Shown here piece by piece: positions 24,586-32,083 of a stretch of DNA of 33,385 bases (its first letter is position 1; every line of letters starts with the position of its first letter). The stretch is taken from positions 1 through 33,385 of the forward strand of contig NZ_JAIWPE010000051.1 of the NCBI RefSeq assembly GCF_021028955.1, written 5' to 3'. Both the position numbers and the translations under genes were made by a program. The DNA is from Salipaludibacillus sp. CUR1 (lineage in GTDB: Bacteria; Bacillota; Bacilli; Bacillales; Salisediminibacteriaceae). The notes beneath the pieces were generated by a model. That model was not told the origin of the DNA. It saw nothing but the letters and a program-made list of their open reading frames with translations, and ran no database searches.

Positions 24586-25815
24586 GTGAGGAGAATGTTT
24601 TCGTTATTTTTAGCATTGGTAATGGTTATGGCGGTAAGTATCACGGTATTTGCCAACCCGCAGTCAAAACCTAACGGACCATGGATACAGCCGGGTCAGG
24701 AAGTCAAGCTGGAAAGTTTAATGTCGCCCGAAGACTTGGAGAAAAATCTGCTGCAGATTAAAGACCGTGCCAGACCTGATCGTATGGAGTTGGATGTGGT
24801 AGGTTATTCAGCTACATATGAGTATCCGATTTATGCGGTAAAGTTTGGAGAAGCTGACACTGATAACCCTAAAATTTTCATCCAGACTCAGATTCATGGA
24901 GATGAGCAATTAGGAACAGAAGCTTCTATGGATCTTATTCAGCAGCTTGCTATGAGCAACAACAAAGACATCACTAACATACTTGATAACGTTACTGTAT
25001 GGTTCATTCCAATGCTTAACCCGGATGGAGCAGTCATCTTTGAAACGGAGCATGGGCAATCAAAACAAAGGCAGAATCTGCAAGTTTGGGATCCGGCTGA
25101 ATATGGCCTGGCTGAAGATACCCAGGCGCCATGGTATTACCGCCCGGACTCAGTAAGCCGAGAAATGGGCTTTGACGTCAACCGGGATTTCCATCCTTAT
25201 TTAGATTTTGAACTTGGACCGGATACGGCTGCTTATATTCCAAGACGCAGCAGTGAGCCGGGAGTTTATGCGACACCTGAAGGGCGTGCCTCAAGAGACG
25301 TATTTAGAGAATTACAGCCTGATTTGTTTATTGACCACCACCACAGGTACAGCAATGTTGTTTCTGAAGATGATGACCGCCTGAATACTCTTCAGATCAT
25401 TGCACAGGTTGTGGACGAAGAAACAGTCGTTTCTTTTGGTGGAACTGATTATCAGCTTGATGAAGAATCACTGAACTTGTCCAAACAAGTAAACAGCCAT
25501 GTCTACAAGGCTCTGCAGCGTGGCAATTCGCCGTTTGGCGCCGTTTCAAGATTTCCTGAAGTCAACCTTCCAGGAACGGCCCTTGGCAGCTATTCCATGA
25601 ACGGAGCGGCCATCATGCTTTATGAAACCCGCGGCCAGCAGCACCCTTACGGCCATACAGGCCAAAAAGCAAATGGCCAGTACACTCAACAGTCTTACGT
25701 CGGCCTCTATGAAACATTGAGAGGATTTGCGACAGGTGAAATTTACGAGATTGACCCTGCTTTTTACGATGAAGAAATCCCATACGGCAGCCCAAGAATC
25801 GGCCGCCCGAATTAA
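24586..25815 (+). CDS. Secreted M14 zinc carboxypeptidase
   Basis: 409 residues from a GTG, 9 bases after AAAGGAGG. Signal peptide about 1-23 (MRRMFSLFLA... VFA). M14 zinc ligands: His104 and Glu107 in QIHGDEQ, and a third His within the IDHHHR cluster (251-253). MLNPDG (143-148) and DVNRDFHP (197-204, the substrate-carboxylate Asn-Arg) are present, with catalytic Glu347 in YETRG. The enzyme should trim C-terminal residues from peptides, possibly wall peptides, outside the cell. Mature sequence is acidic, like the amylopullulanase. It stands alone between a REP palindrome and a bidirectional terminator. Confidence 0.92.
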   Translation: MRRMFSLFLALVMVMAVSITVFANPQSKPNGPWIQPGQEVKLESLMSPEDLEKNLLQIKDRARPDRMELDVVGYSATYEYPIYAVKFGEADTDNPKIFIQTQIHGDEQLGTEASMDLIQQLAMSNNKDITNILDNVTVWFIPMLNPDGAVIFETEHGQSKQRQNLQVWDPAEYGLAEDTQAPWYYRPDSVSREMGFDVNRDFHPYLDFELGPDTAAYIPRRSSEPGVYATPEGRASRDVFRELQPDLFIDHHHRYSNVVSEDDDRLNTLQIIAQVVDEETVVSFGGTDYQLDEESLNLSKQVNSHVYKALQRGNSPFGAVSRFPEVNLPGTALGSYSMNGAAIMLYETRGQQHPYGHTGQKANGQYTQQSYVGLYETLRGFATGEIYEIDPAFYDEEIPYGSPRIGRPN

Positions 25816-25858
25816 GGATGAACAATCGGTAAACATATAAAAAATTGCTAACAAAAAA

Positions 25859-25885
25859 CAACCAGGGATTTTCCTGGTTGTTTTT
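25859..25885. terminator. Bidirectional terminator between convergent genes
   Basis: CAACCAGG (25859-25866) pairs with CCTGGTTG (25873-25880), with an A-run before and T5 after. It serves the M14 gene on the plus strand and the small peptide/HD-GYP operon on the minus strand. Confidence 0.9.
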
Positions 25886-25890
25886 AATAA

Positions 25891-26025
25891 TTAATCCATA
25901 ACGATTGGTGGTGTACTAGTAGTACCGAAAGAAGGATTCTTAGAAAGCGTATCTGATGCTCCTGCGGCACCGCCTCCTACAGTTAATAATGCAATTAGCA
26001 AAAGTCCTGTAATGAATTTTTTCAT
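25891..26025 (-). CDS. 44-residue secreted peptide coupled to the HD-GYP gene
   Basis: Too short for ordinary ORF lists but well supported. The ATG at 26025 follows AAAGGAGGTGAGAAA, and that ribosome binding site directly abuts the stop codon of the HD-GYP gene. The N-terminus (MKKFITGLLLIALLTVGGG) is a signal peptide, with likely cleavage near GAAGA-SD. The remaining ~22 residues end in TSTPPIVMD. Terminator follows at once. The layout (sensor/effector gene plus small exported pro-peptide) recalls Phr-type signalling peptides, but no Rap gene is present and no family is recognised. A signalling or regulatory peptide is inference. Confidence 0.75.
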   Translation of the reverse strand: MKKFITGLLLIALLTVGGGAAGASDTLSKNPSFGTTSTPPIVMD

Positions 26026-26038
26026 TTTCTCACCTCCT

Positions 26039-26959
26039 TTAATCAATAACAGATAAAAAGGTGTCTACTATTCTAGGATGATATAATACTCCTCTAAAAT
26101 CTTTAATTTCTGCCAGAGCTTCTTCTTTACTTCTGCCCTTTTGGTAGACTCTGTCAGTAGTCATAGCGTCATAAGAATCTACTAACCCAACAATAGCCGC
26201 TTCCACAATTATTTGGTCTTTTTTCAGACCTTTTGGATAACCGCTTCCGTCAAACCTCTCATGATGCTGCTCTACAACTTCAGCCGCCGAAATCAAATGC
26301 GGGATACCAGTTTCCCTTAATATCTCGGCTCCAAAAAAAGTATGTTTTTTCATCATTTTCCATTCATCTTCACTTAACTGACCTGGTTTTAATAAAACTG
26401 ATTCAGGTATCTTGACTTTTCCAATGTCATGCAATAATGCCCCAAAGTGAAGTTTTAATAAATTTTCAGACTTTAAACCTAGTTTTTCACCAACCTTCAT
26501 TGAGAGGCTTTTAATCCTTTCACAATGATCTGCTGTATAACCGTCTTTCTGTTCAATATTTACTGCCAGAATCTCCAGTTCTTTAGTCGCTTTACTATAG
26601 TGATGAAATACTGGTTGAGAACATATGTATATAAATTTGGTATTTTCCAATGCCGTCATAACAAGGTGTTCTTGTACAGGGTGAGCAGAAATAAAATCTC
26701 CGGTTTCGACTATAATATCTTCCTCTGATTTATGAATATTCATTTTACCAGATAGAACATATACGCCTTCTAATGCATCCCAGCCTTTTGCCGGAGCCAT
26801 CCCCCATCTCGATCCCTCTTTTAATTCATGGTAAATTACTTCAGTGCCGTCATGTGATGTTAAGAGTGATGTTATTGATTTTTTGGTCGAAACTGTTTCG
26901 ATAGCTTCACCTTTTTTATGTATTAGTAGCGATGGTTTTGAAGGTTTTTCGAAACTCAA
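26039..26959 (-). CDS. Cupin plus HD-GYP domain phosphodiesterase
   Basis: 306 residues from a TTG that lies 6 bases after GGAGG. Residues 1-115 form a cupin-like barrel (GVYVLSGKMNIHKSEEDIIVETGDFISAHPVQEH), a small-molecule or metal sensor. Residues about 125-306 are an HD-GYP domain, with DHCERI (144-149), the HD pair His177-Asp178 in LLHDIGKVKIP, His206, HHERFDGSGYP (232-242) and VDSYDAMTTDR. All residues expected for a c-di-GMP phosphodiesterase are present. It lacks a receiver domain, so the cupin probably supplies the signal. A secreted peptide gene is translationally coupled to its stop codon. Confidence 0.9.
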   Translation of the reverse strand: MSFEKPSKPSLLIHKKGEAIETVSTKKSITSLLTSHDGTEVIYHELKEGSRWGMAPAKGWDALEGVYVLSGKMNIHKSEEDIIVETGDFISAHPVQEHLVMTALENTKFIYICSQPVFHHYSKATKELEILAVNIEQKDGYTADHCERIKSLSMKVGEKLGLKSENLLKLHFGALLHDIGKVKIPESVLLKPGQLSEDEWKMMKKHTFFGAEILRETGIPHLISAAEVVEQHHERFDGSGYPKGLKKDQIIVEAAIVGLVDSYDAMTTDRVYQKGRSKEEALAEIKDFRGVLYHPRIVDTFLSVID

Positions 26960-27003
26960 TTTTGGCCTCCAACTGGAAAAGTTTTCTTAACCCTTTTGGT
27001 TCT

Positions 27004-27032
27004 ATTATAAGGGACATATATCACTCTGTCGA
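27004..27032 (-). promoter_or_regulatory. Promoter of the HD-GYP/peptide operon
   Basis: On the minus strand TCGACA (27032-27027), 17-base spacer, perfect TATAAT (27009-27004). A start near 26997 leaves a leader of about 38 bases. Confidence 0.75.
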
Positions 27033-27154
27033 ATATAATTGAAAAAAAGAACTGTGAATTTCTCTTTTAATTTGAATATTGGAAAAATGGCATGCTTTCA
27101 TTTAACTGTACATAAGACTTCTTACTAATCGTTCATAATTCAAAGCGGGACTTA

Positions 27155-27163
27155 TGGTATAAT
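27155..27163 (+). promoter_or_regulatory. Extended -10 promoter of the 27196 gene
   Basis: TGGTATAAT: a perfect TATAAT with the TGN extension, no good -35. The 11-base string TTATGGTATAA recurs at the promoter of the 28041 gene. Confidence 0.6.
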
Positions 27164-27195
27164 CAGGAAAAATACGTGTTAAAGGGAGGGGGAGG

Positions 27196-27795
27196 ATGAG
27201 CGGATCTCCGCACATTTTTACCGTTGCTATAAGCAGGCCAGCACCTGAGCCATATCAAAAGGTGGACCGGGGGATGCGCATATTCGAAATTGTGTTTGGG
27301 GCGGTTGTACTGGCGGCCTTTCTATTTCTCATTTTCCATCCAGACTATTCGCTGGCCAGTTTTCCAATAGTTTTTATGTGGCTGTTTATGTTAATAGCAT
27401 ATACTGCTTCTTGGAACTGGAGCTGGCGTCTTGGATGGAATCAGCGCCTTGAGAAGCGTATGTTCTATGTTTTTGAGGAAGACGGCCTTCACGTCTATTT
27501 TAATAAAAAAAAATTGGAGTTTATTTCGTACGATTCGATACGCAGAGTAAACAAACTGACTGCACCACTGACGAACCTGAAGCAGGTTCAATTATTCGGG
27601 AGAAAGTACTGGGCAACCCCCGGGTATGGGGCAGGGACGTGTACAGAATATCCAACATTGCTTGTTTATTCGACAGCAATTGATGAAGGCGTGCTGGTGG
27701 AGACAAAGTACGAAGCAGTCCTTTTATCACCGGAAGAAGAAGACAGGTTCATATCGGCTCTTAAAGATAAATTTGAGGTGGAAGTGAACGTCTGA
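27196..27795 (+). CDS. Hypothetical membrane protein with a PH-like cytoplasmic domain
   Basis: 199 residues, preceded by AAAGGGAGGGGG. Two hydrophobic helices (about 29-49 and 53-72) are separated by a tiny loop. The rest (about 90-199) looks like a bacterial PH/YcxB-like beta domain: MFYVFEEDGLHVYFNKKKLEFISYDSIRRV is the usual strand pattern of a 'YcxB-like' or bPH domain with two membrane helices. The assignment is by general look, not by a catalytic motif. Function unknown. It has its own promoter and no partner gene. Confidence 0.75.
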   Translation: MSGSPHIFTVAISRPAPEPYQKVDRGMRIFEIVFGAVVLAAFLFLIFHPDYSLASFPIVFMWLFMLIAYTASWNWSWRLGWNQRLEKRMFYVFEEDGLHVYFNKKKLEFISYDSIRRVNKLTAPLTNLKQVQLFGRKYWATPGYGAGTCTEYPTLLVYSTAIDEGVLVETKYEAVLLSPEEEDRFISALKDKFEVEVNV

Positions 27796-27995
27796 TCGAG
27801 TTATATAAGGGGATTTGTAACGTAACTAACGCGTATCGAAATTCTGCAGAACTAATATATTTTACACTGACAAAATGGCCTGCATCAATAAAAGACCTTT
27901 ATTCTTATAAAAATAATGTCAAATTTTCGTGACCTATGGAGCGGGCTTAACCGCTTATTTTTCCATATCCTGTTCTTCAATGCCTTTAATTATGG

Positions 27996-28001
27996 TATAA
28001 A
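27996..28001 (+). promoter_or_regulatory. Possible extended -10 promoter of the 28041 operon
   Basis: TATAAA preceded by TGG, in the string TTATGGTATAA shared with the promoter at 27155. No clear -35. The rest of 27796-28040 holds nothing else that I can support. Confidence 0.45.
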
Positions 28002-28040
28002 AAGAAGGGTTATGTTTTTTATAAGAGCGGGGGGACGAAA

Positions 28041-28406
28041 ATGGAAATAATAATGATTTCAGTTTTAGTTGCAGTAGCCATTCTATTATTTATTCTATCT
28101 TATTTCAAGAAAGATGAGAGTCCTGAAATTGACAGGAAGATTGAAAACTTCTCTATTACATTAATGAAAGAAATGAATCAGCTGAACGAAAAAGTCACTA
28201 TGATTGAGAGTGAAGTATTTCAAAATGAAAAAGAAAGATCGTTCGCAAAGGCGCTTTTTAATGAGAAAGAAAAGAAAAGAAAGATTCTGGGTATGTTTGC
28301 CGGCGGCTATAGTAATGAAGAGATTGCCATGAAATTAAATGTACCGGAAGATGACGTGGAAGCTATTATTATTCTCCATGCGGATGAAAGTGAGGTCGTG
28401 AGCTGA
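28041..28406 (+). CDS. Small membrane protein, SwrB/DUF6115-like
   Basis: 121 residues. An N-terminal helix (3-22) anchors it. A charged coiled-coil stretch follows (about 28-80), then a helix-turn-helix-like end: ILGMFAGGYSNEEIAMKLNVPEDDVEAIIIL. Anchor, coiled coil and terminal HTH match the SwrB/DUF6115 type, whose B. subtilis member promotes flagellar basal body assembly. No flagellar genes are visible here, so a motility role is unproved. GGGGGGACGAAA precedes the ATG. Its stop codon overlaps the next ATG by one base (TGATG). Confidence 0.7.
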   Translation: MEIIMISVLVAVAILLFILSYFKKDESPEIDRKIENFSITLMKEMNQLNEKVTMIESEVFQNEKERSFAKALFNEKEKKRKILGMFAGGYSNEEIAMKLNVPEDDVEAIIILHADESEVVS

Positions 28407-28981
28407 TGACGAAGTCAAATTTGCGGAGTGCGGCAGCAGGTATCCTGCTGGCAACGGCTGTATTGGCACCTTTTTCTCTTTTTACAGACCAGGGAAGTGA
28501 AGCGCAAAGCATGGACGGGGAAGAAAACGACCCTGTGGAACTGACAGATGAAGAGTTGGAAGCCTACATAAATGAACGCGGGTTAATTAGTATGAGTGAA
28601 GAAGATTATGAAGCCATGCAGGAGAAATTGGACAGGCTCGGCGAAGCAGAAGATGAAGTGGCCGCTTTAAGAAAAGAAGCAGAGGAAGCTGAAGAAGCAG
28701 AGTCGGAAGATAACAATGCCAATGACGAAGCAGAGGCGGAAGATGAAGGTGAAGACCAGTCGTCTGGCGATGAAACAATTCACCAGCTCTATCTGGTTAT
28801 TGGTGCAGGGATGAGCAGCGGAGAGATTGCTATCTTATTGGAAGAGTCCAAAATTATTAATGATGGGGCAGATTTCCGGCAGTATATAGAAGATAATGAC
28901 CTGGTTATGTCTATTAAAGCGGGCCAATATATGCTCGACAGCAGTATGAGTATCGCAGAAATCGCTGATAAAATTACGTGA
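28406..28981 (+). CDS. Envelope protein with MltG/LysM-like C-terminal domain
   Basis: 191 residues. A signal peptide or anchor occupies 8-25. A long, very acidic helical linker follows (about 45-120, rich in Glu, Asp and Ala). The C-terminal 70 residues (HQLYLVIGAGMSSGEIAILL... SIKAGQYMLDSSMSIAEIADKI) match the LysM-like subdomain of MltG/YceG endolytic transglycosylases. The catalytic transglycosylase domain is missing, so this is not an MltG enzyme, although databases sometimes label such proteins so. A binding role at the wall is the likeliest. It is co-transcribed with the SwrB-like gene and starts within its stop codon. Confidence 0.72.
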   Translation: MTKSNLRSAAAGILLATAVLAPFSLFTDQGSEAQSMDGEENDPVELTDEELEAYINERGLISMSEEDYEAMQEKLDRLGEAEDEVAALRKEAEEAEEAESEDNNANDEAEAEDEGEDQSSGDETIHQLYLVIGAGMSSGEIAILLEESKIINDGADFRQYIEDNDLVMSIKAGQYMLDSSMSIAEIADKIT

Positions 28982-29001
28982 TTTAACATCTGAACATAAT
29001 G

Positions 29002-29036
29002 AAAACCATCCGCCTTTGGGACAGCGGATGGTTTTT
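29002..29036 (+). terminator. Intrinsic terminator of the 28041-28981 operon
   Basis: AAAACCATCCGC pairs perfectly with GCGGATGGTTTT around CTTTGGGACA, with T residues at the end. It could also slow minus-strand transcripts from 29171. Confidence 0.9.
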
Positions 29037-29052
29037 CAGGTCGGATTCGCAC

Positions 29053-29093
29053 TGGGGCAGGGCGATGCTTCATGGCAGTGTCGCTTCCCCTGG
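29053..29093 (-). terminator. Imperfect long hairpin after the NlpC/P60 gene
   Basis: CAGGGCGATGC and the later GTGTCGCTTCCCCTG region can pair with interruptions, some 80 bases past the stop of the 29171-30547 gene. It lacks a T-run. It is the only candidate end signal for that gene before the terminator at 29002-29036. Confidence 0.3.
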
Positions 29094-29170
29094 CCGGCTA
29101 GCTTTGAATCGCGTCAACGATTGTACCCTCAAAAGTTAACTTCCAAATAGCCTGGTTTTTAGGCAATGCT

Positions 29171-30547
29171 TTAATATCTGCGGGCCCCGGCAAAGCGTTC
29201 AGAGAAATACTCACTGTGTTCCAAGTGCCGCGTCGTTACGCCGGATGATTGACTGGCAATGAAAAACTGGTCATTTCCCGCATAGATGGCAGGTAAGAGA
29301 TTGTACTTGCCTTCAAAGAATAAAATATCGCCTGCCTGAAGCGAATTGGAGTCTACTTCGGTGCCATTGTTCCAAATCGATTTCGCTGATGAAGGGAGAG
29401 TTGTTCCTTCGCTTTTTTCGTAAACGTAACGGACAAAGCCAATTGGATTGAACCCTTCTCCAGGGTGGCTCCCGCCTTTCTGATAAGGCGTGGTTAAATG
29501 GACGGCAGCTTCCTGGACAATAGGGGATTCTCCGTTCAGGCTCATTCCGTCAAACCGTTTAATGCCTGTCATGGCGTCTTTCCAGTAGTCATTAAGGTAG
29601 GAGATCTGCGTCATTTCTTCAGTCCGGCTCGCATGAATCATAAAGTTTTCGCCTGTATAGATGCCTGCGTGGGTCACTTCCCCTTCTTCTCTGTCGCTGT
29701 TTTCAATATCCACATCAGAAAAATAAATGACATCACCGGGCTGAAGGTCGTCTTCCGGAATATCATCTCCCACTTTATATTGATCAAGAGTCACTCTTGG
29801 CAGGTAGACATCCATGCTTTCTCTGAAAACGTCCTGGACAAAATAAGAGCAGTCAAAGGCTTCCAGAGAACTTCCGCCGAATTCGTATGGCGTGCCTAAA
29901 TAGTTCATCGCTTCTTGAACCGCGGGGTGGTCATGGTCTTTATAAGTACTCGGGTGAAGCGCTTCTATTTCTTTATCAGTTAAGCGTTTAGCGCCAATAT
30001 AATTGTCCGCCCAGAAGCTGTCATTTTCAAGGTGTAATGTCGTAATGCCGCTGCTTTCTGTCGCGGTCATAAACTGGCCGTCTCCTGTGTATATTCCGGA
30101 CATGATGGTGTTTCCTTCGAAAAAGACCACATCGCCTTTTTGGAGGTAGCTTTTAGAAATACTTTCACCGAGTTCATATTGATGACCGGCAATCCGCGGC
30201 ATGCGGATTCCGGTTGCTTCTTCATACACATATTGTACAAAGCCCGAAGAGTTAAAGCCTTCTTCCGGATCTTTTCCTCCGGACTGGTACGGAGCACCTT
30301 CCAGGTCACTGGCAGTGTTGATAAACTCATCAACCGTAAAATCAAGATCCGCTTCCATAATACCCTGGCTGTATGGTTCTCTATCCTCGTCCGATTCATA
30401 GTCAGAAGTCCCCATTCCAGGTTCACCCCCGCGCTGGAGAGTATCGCTTCCTTCCCAAGGCTGGAACATCAGCAATAGAACGGCCACTAAGGCACCTGCA
30501 ATCAGGAAAGTAACCGGGTTCATTCGTTGTTTATCTTGAGTGCTCAT
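29171..30547 (-). CDS. Membrane-anchored protein with three NlpC/P60 domains, only the middle one catalytic
   Basis: 458 residues from the ATG at 30547, 8 bases after AAAGGTG. One membrane helix (about 10-28) is followed by an acidic linker. Three NlpC/P60-like domains start near 70, 205 and 340. The middle one has catalytic Cys233 (FDCSYF) and His293 (THAGIYTG). In domain 1 the equivalents are Ser100 (FNSSGF) and Met149 (MSGIYTG). In domain 3 they are Pro368 (FNPIGF) and Leu418 (LLPAIYAG). So one putative peptidoglycan DL- or LD-endopeptidase is flanked by two inactive copies, probably used for substrate binding or gating. Its promoter is interrupted by the IS element at 30593-32587. Confidence 0.9.
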   Translation of the reverse strand: MSTQDKQRMNPVTFLIAGALVAVLLLMFQPWEGSDTLQRGGEPGMGTSDYESDEDREPYSQGIMEADLDFTVDEFINTASDLEGAPYQSGGKDPEEGFNSSGFVQYVYEEATGIRMPRIAGHQYELGESISKSYLQKGDVVFFEGNTIMSGIYTGDGQFMTATESSGITTLHLENDSFWADNYIGAKRLTDKEIEALHPSTYKDHDHPAVQEAMNYLGTPYEFGGSSLEAFDCSYFVQDVFRESMDVYLPRVTLDQYKVGDDIPEDDLQPGDVIYFSDVDIENSDREEGEVTHAGIYTGENFMIHASRTEEMTQISYLNDYWKDAMTGIKRFDGMSLNGESPIVQEAAVHLTTPYQKGGSHPGEGFNPIGFVRYVYEKSEGTTLPSSAKSIWNNGTEVDSNSLQAGDILFFEGKYNLLPAIYAGNDQFFIASQSSGVTTRHLEHSEYFSERFAGARRY

Positions 30548-30584
30548 CAAGCACGCACCTTTCATATCAAAATATCTCATATAC

Positions 30585-30590
30585 ATTATA
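30585..30590 (-). promoter_or_regulatory. Surviving -10 box of a promoter split by the IS
   Basis: TATAAT on the minus strand, two bases outside the IS right end. If the IS is removed at 30593-32587, TTTACA (32608-32603) falls exactly 17 bases upstream, giving a good sigma-A promoter for the NlpC/P60 gene. In the present arrangement the nearest -35 is TTGCCC inside the IS end, with only 15 bases of spacing. Confidence 0.7.
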
Positions 30591-30592
30591 GG

Positions 30593-30745
30593 TTGAGACT
30601 TAAAGGGGCAAGTCCGAAACCTTACGGTTTTCGGATGGGATTCTTGAATGACTAAGCGTTCGCAGTCCGTTTCTGGTTTGAACAGTCTTCAAGGTGAGGG
30701 TATCTCATTACCCCTCCTAAGACAGTGCGTATAGCATCTTAGGCT
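30593..30745 (-). ncRNA. Omega-RNA (reRNA) region at the tnpB 3' end
   Basis: Downstream of and overlapping the tnpB stop lie four successive stems on the minus strand: CCTAAGA/TCTTAGG (30716-30743), GAGGGTA/TACCCCTC (30696-30716), TTGAA/TTCAA (30678-30692) and the end hairpin TCCGAAACC (30613-30635). In studied IS605 elements this zone gives the guide RNA of TnpB, and the guide is the DNA just outside the right end. Here that guide would begin CCTATAATGTATATGAG, i.e. the NlpC/P60 promoter. The 5' edge of the RNA cannot be fixed by eye. Confidence 0.65.
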
Positions 30746-31815
30746 GATTGACTATTACCATCAATCACAGGTGCATACCGGACATTCATAGCACCAACTA
30801 AATCTCTATGTTTTTCGAATCCACACTTACACTTATATTTGCGGTCTTGCGCCTTATTTTTTTCATAACATTTTGGGCATGTTTGACTTGTGTATGCAGG
30901 ATTTACATATTCCACTTTGATTCCTTCTAAATTCGCTTTGTATTCAATAAATTGAGATAGACGATAGAATGACCAACTGTGCAAATTCTTTTCGTTTTTA
31001 CGGCTTGTTCTTGCCGTCTGTCGGATATTCGCAAGTCGTTCCAAGCGAATGACAGAAACTTTATTGTCTTTTGCAAAATTTACGATTGCACGACTTACCT
31101 TATGGTCTTGATCTTTCATCCATCGCTGTTCTTTATCTTTTGAATGGCGAATAGCATTTAACTTTTTCTTTTTTCCTAACGCTTTGCGTTCAGAACGGAA
31201 TTTTCGCTTTACATACTTATTTTGTCTCCCCTTACCAAAGAAGCACACCTTATCATCATCGGTTACAGCAACGGCTGGTACTTTTAAACCTAAGTCTACA
31301 CCCATGACTTTTAAACCAGTTCCTTGAACGGTAGGTATAGTAACAGAAATTTGGGCGATCCATTTATTCGCTTTCTTTGTGATACGAAGCGTTCCTAACT
31401 TATGTTTCAGCAAGTTTAAATTGCGGCCATCTTTATCAACCAAAACAGCACGAATAGGTGTTTTGGTTGCTTTGCCATCAATCATGATAGGTATTGAAAT
31501 GTGTGTGAAATCGAAAGAATAGTTTTGATTATTCCAAACGCATACAGGCTTCTTCAAAATAGGAACAGTTTGAAACTTACTTTTCTTAGCTTTCTTAAAA
31601 ACGCTTTTGGCATCTTTAATCGCTTGATTCTTGACTGCACTTGGAAGTTTAGCAGAAACGTTCTTTGACGTTTTCTTTGTTGTCTTTTTCTCTTTAATCA
31701 TTTCAGAAACAAGCAAATTGATTGTAGTTATATAATCATTACTCATTTGTGAAAGTATTGCTTCTTGTTCTTTATTTGGAAGCAATTTGATTTTAACTGT
31801 TATTGTTTGCGCCAT
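30739..31815 (-). CDS. tnpB: TnpB RNA-guided nuclease of the IS605 family
   Basis: 358 residues. The RuvC catalytic residues are all present: Asp174 (GVDLGLK), Glu259 (IRLERL) and Asp338 (HRDLVGAMN). The four zinc cysteines are Cys313, Cys316 (CPKC), Cys329 and Cys331 (CKC). The N-terminal wedge region starts ITVKIKLLPNKEQEAIL. The length is at the short end of TnpB but complete. It cleaves DNA guided by the element's own omega-RNA and favours retention of the element. Its start overlaps the end of the small gene at 31800-32078 by 16 bases, so translation is probably coupled. Confidence 0.95.
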   Translation of the reverse strand: MAQTITVKIKLLPNKEQEAILSQMSNDYITTINLLVSEMIKEKKTTKKTSKNVSAKLPSAVKNQAIKDAKSVFKKAKKSKFQTVPILKKPVCVWNNQNYSFDFTHISIPIMIDGKATKTPIRAVLVDKDGRNLNLLKHKLGTLRITKKANKWIAQISVTIPTVQGTGLKVMGVDLGLKVPAVAVTDDDKVCFFGKGRQNKYVKRKFRSERKALGKKKKLNAIRHSKDKEQRWMKDQDHKVSRAIVNFAKDNKVSVIRLERLANIRQTARTSRKNEKNLHSWSFYRLSQFIEYKANLEGIKVEYVNPAYTSQTCPKCYEKNKAQDRKYKCKCGFEKHRDLVGAMNVRYAPVIDGNSQSA

Positions 31816-32078
31816 TGCTCTACACCCATATCTCTAATTGTTCTCGCTCTCTTTACACTTCTATATTCTTCTAAAGTAGCTTCTCTTATAGTAGACCACG
31901 AACCAAACCACATCATTTCTCTTATATAGCCATTAGGGCCTTTTATTTGAGATTTGTCACACTCATTTCTACCGCATAGAACCAAAAATGATTTTTCATA
32001 ACTATCTCTATATTCTCTATTGAATTTGACATCTTTTACAAACTGTTCAAAGCCGCAGTTACTGCGTTTCACTTGCAT
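31800..32078 (-). CDS. Unknown 92-residue protein encoded between tnpA and tnpB
   Basis: The frame is open from 32174, but the likely start is the ATG at 32078, 8 bases after GGGGG and 5 bases after the tnpA stop. It overlaps tnpB by 16 bases. So it is a true middle gene of a three-gene transposon operon. The protein is basic and soluble, with Cys8, Cys35 and Cys40 (CGRNEC), a Trp-rich segment EMMWFGSWSTIREATLEEY, and a charged end RTIRDMGVEQWRKQ. I recognise no family. Canonical IS200/IS605 elements carry only tnpA and tnpB. It could be an accessory factor for transposition or for TnpB, or a passenger gene. Confidence 0.75.
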   Translation of the reverse strand: MQVKRSNCGFEQFVKDVKFNREYRDSYEKSFLVLCGRNECDKSQIKGPNGYIREMMWFGSWSTIREATLEEYRSVKRARTIRDMGVEQWRKQ

Positions 32079-32083
32079 ATTTT

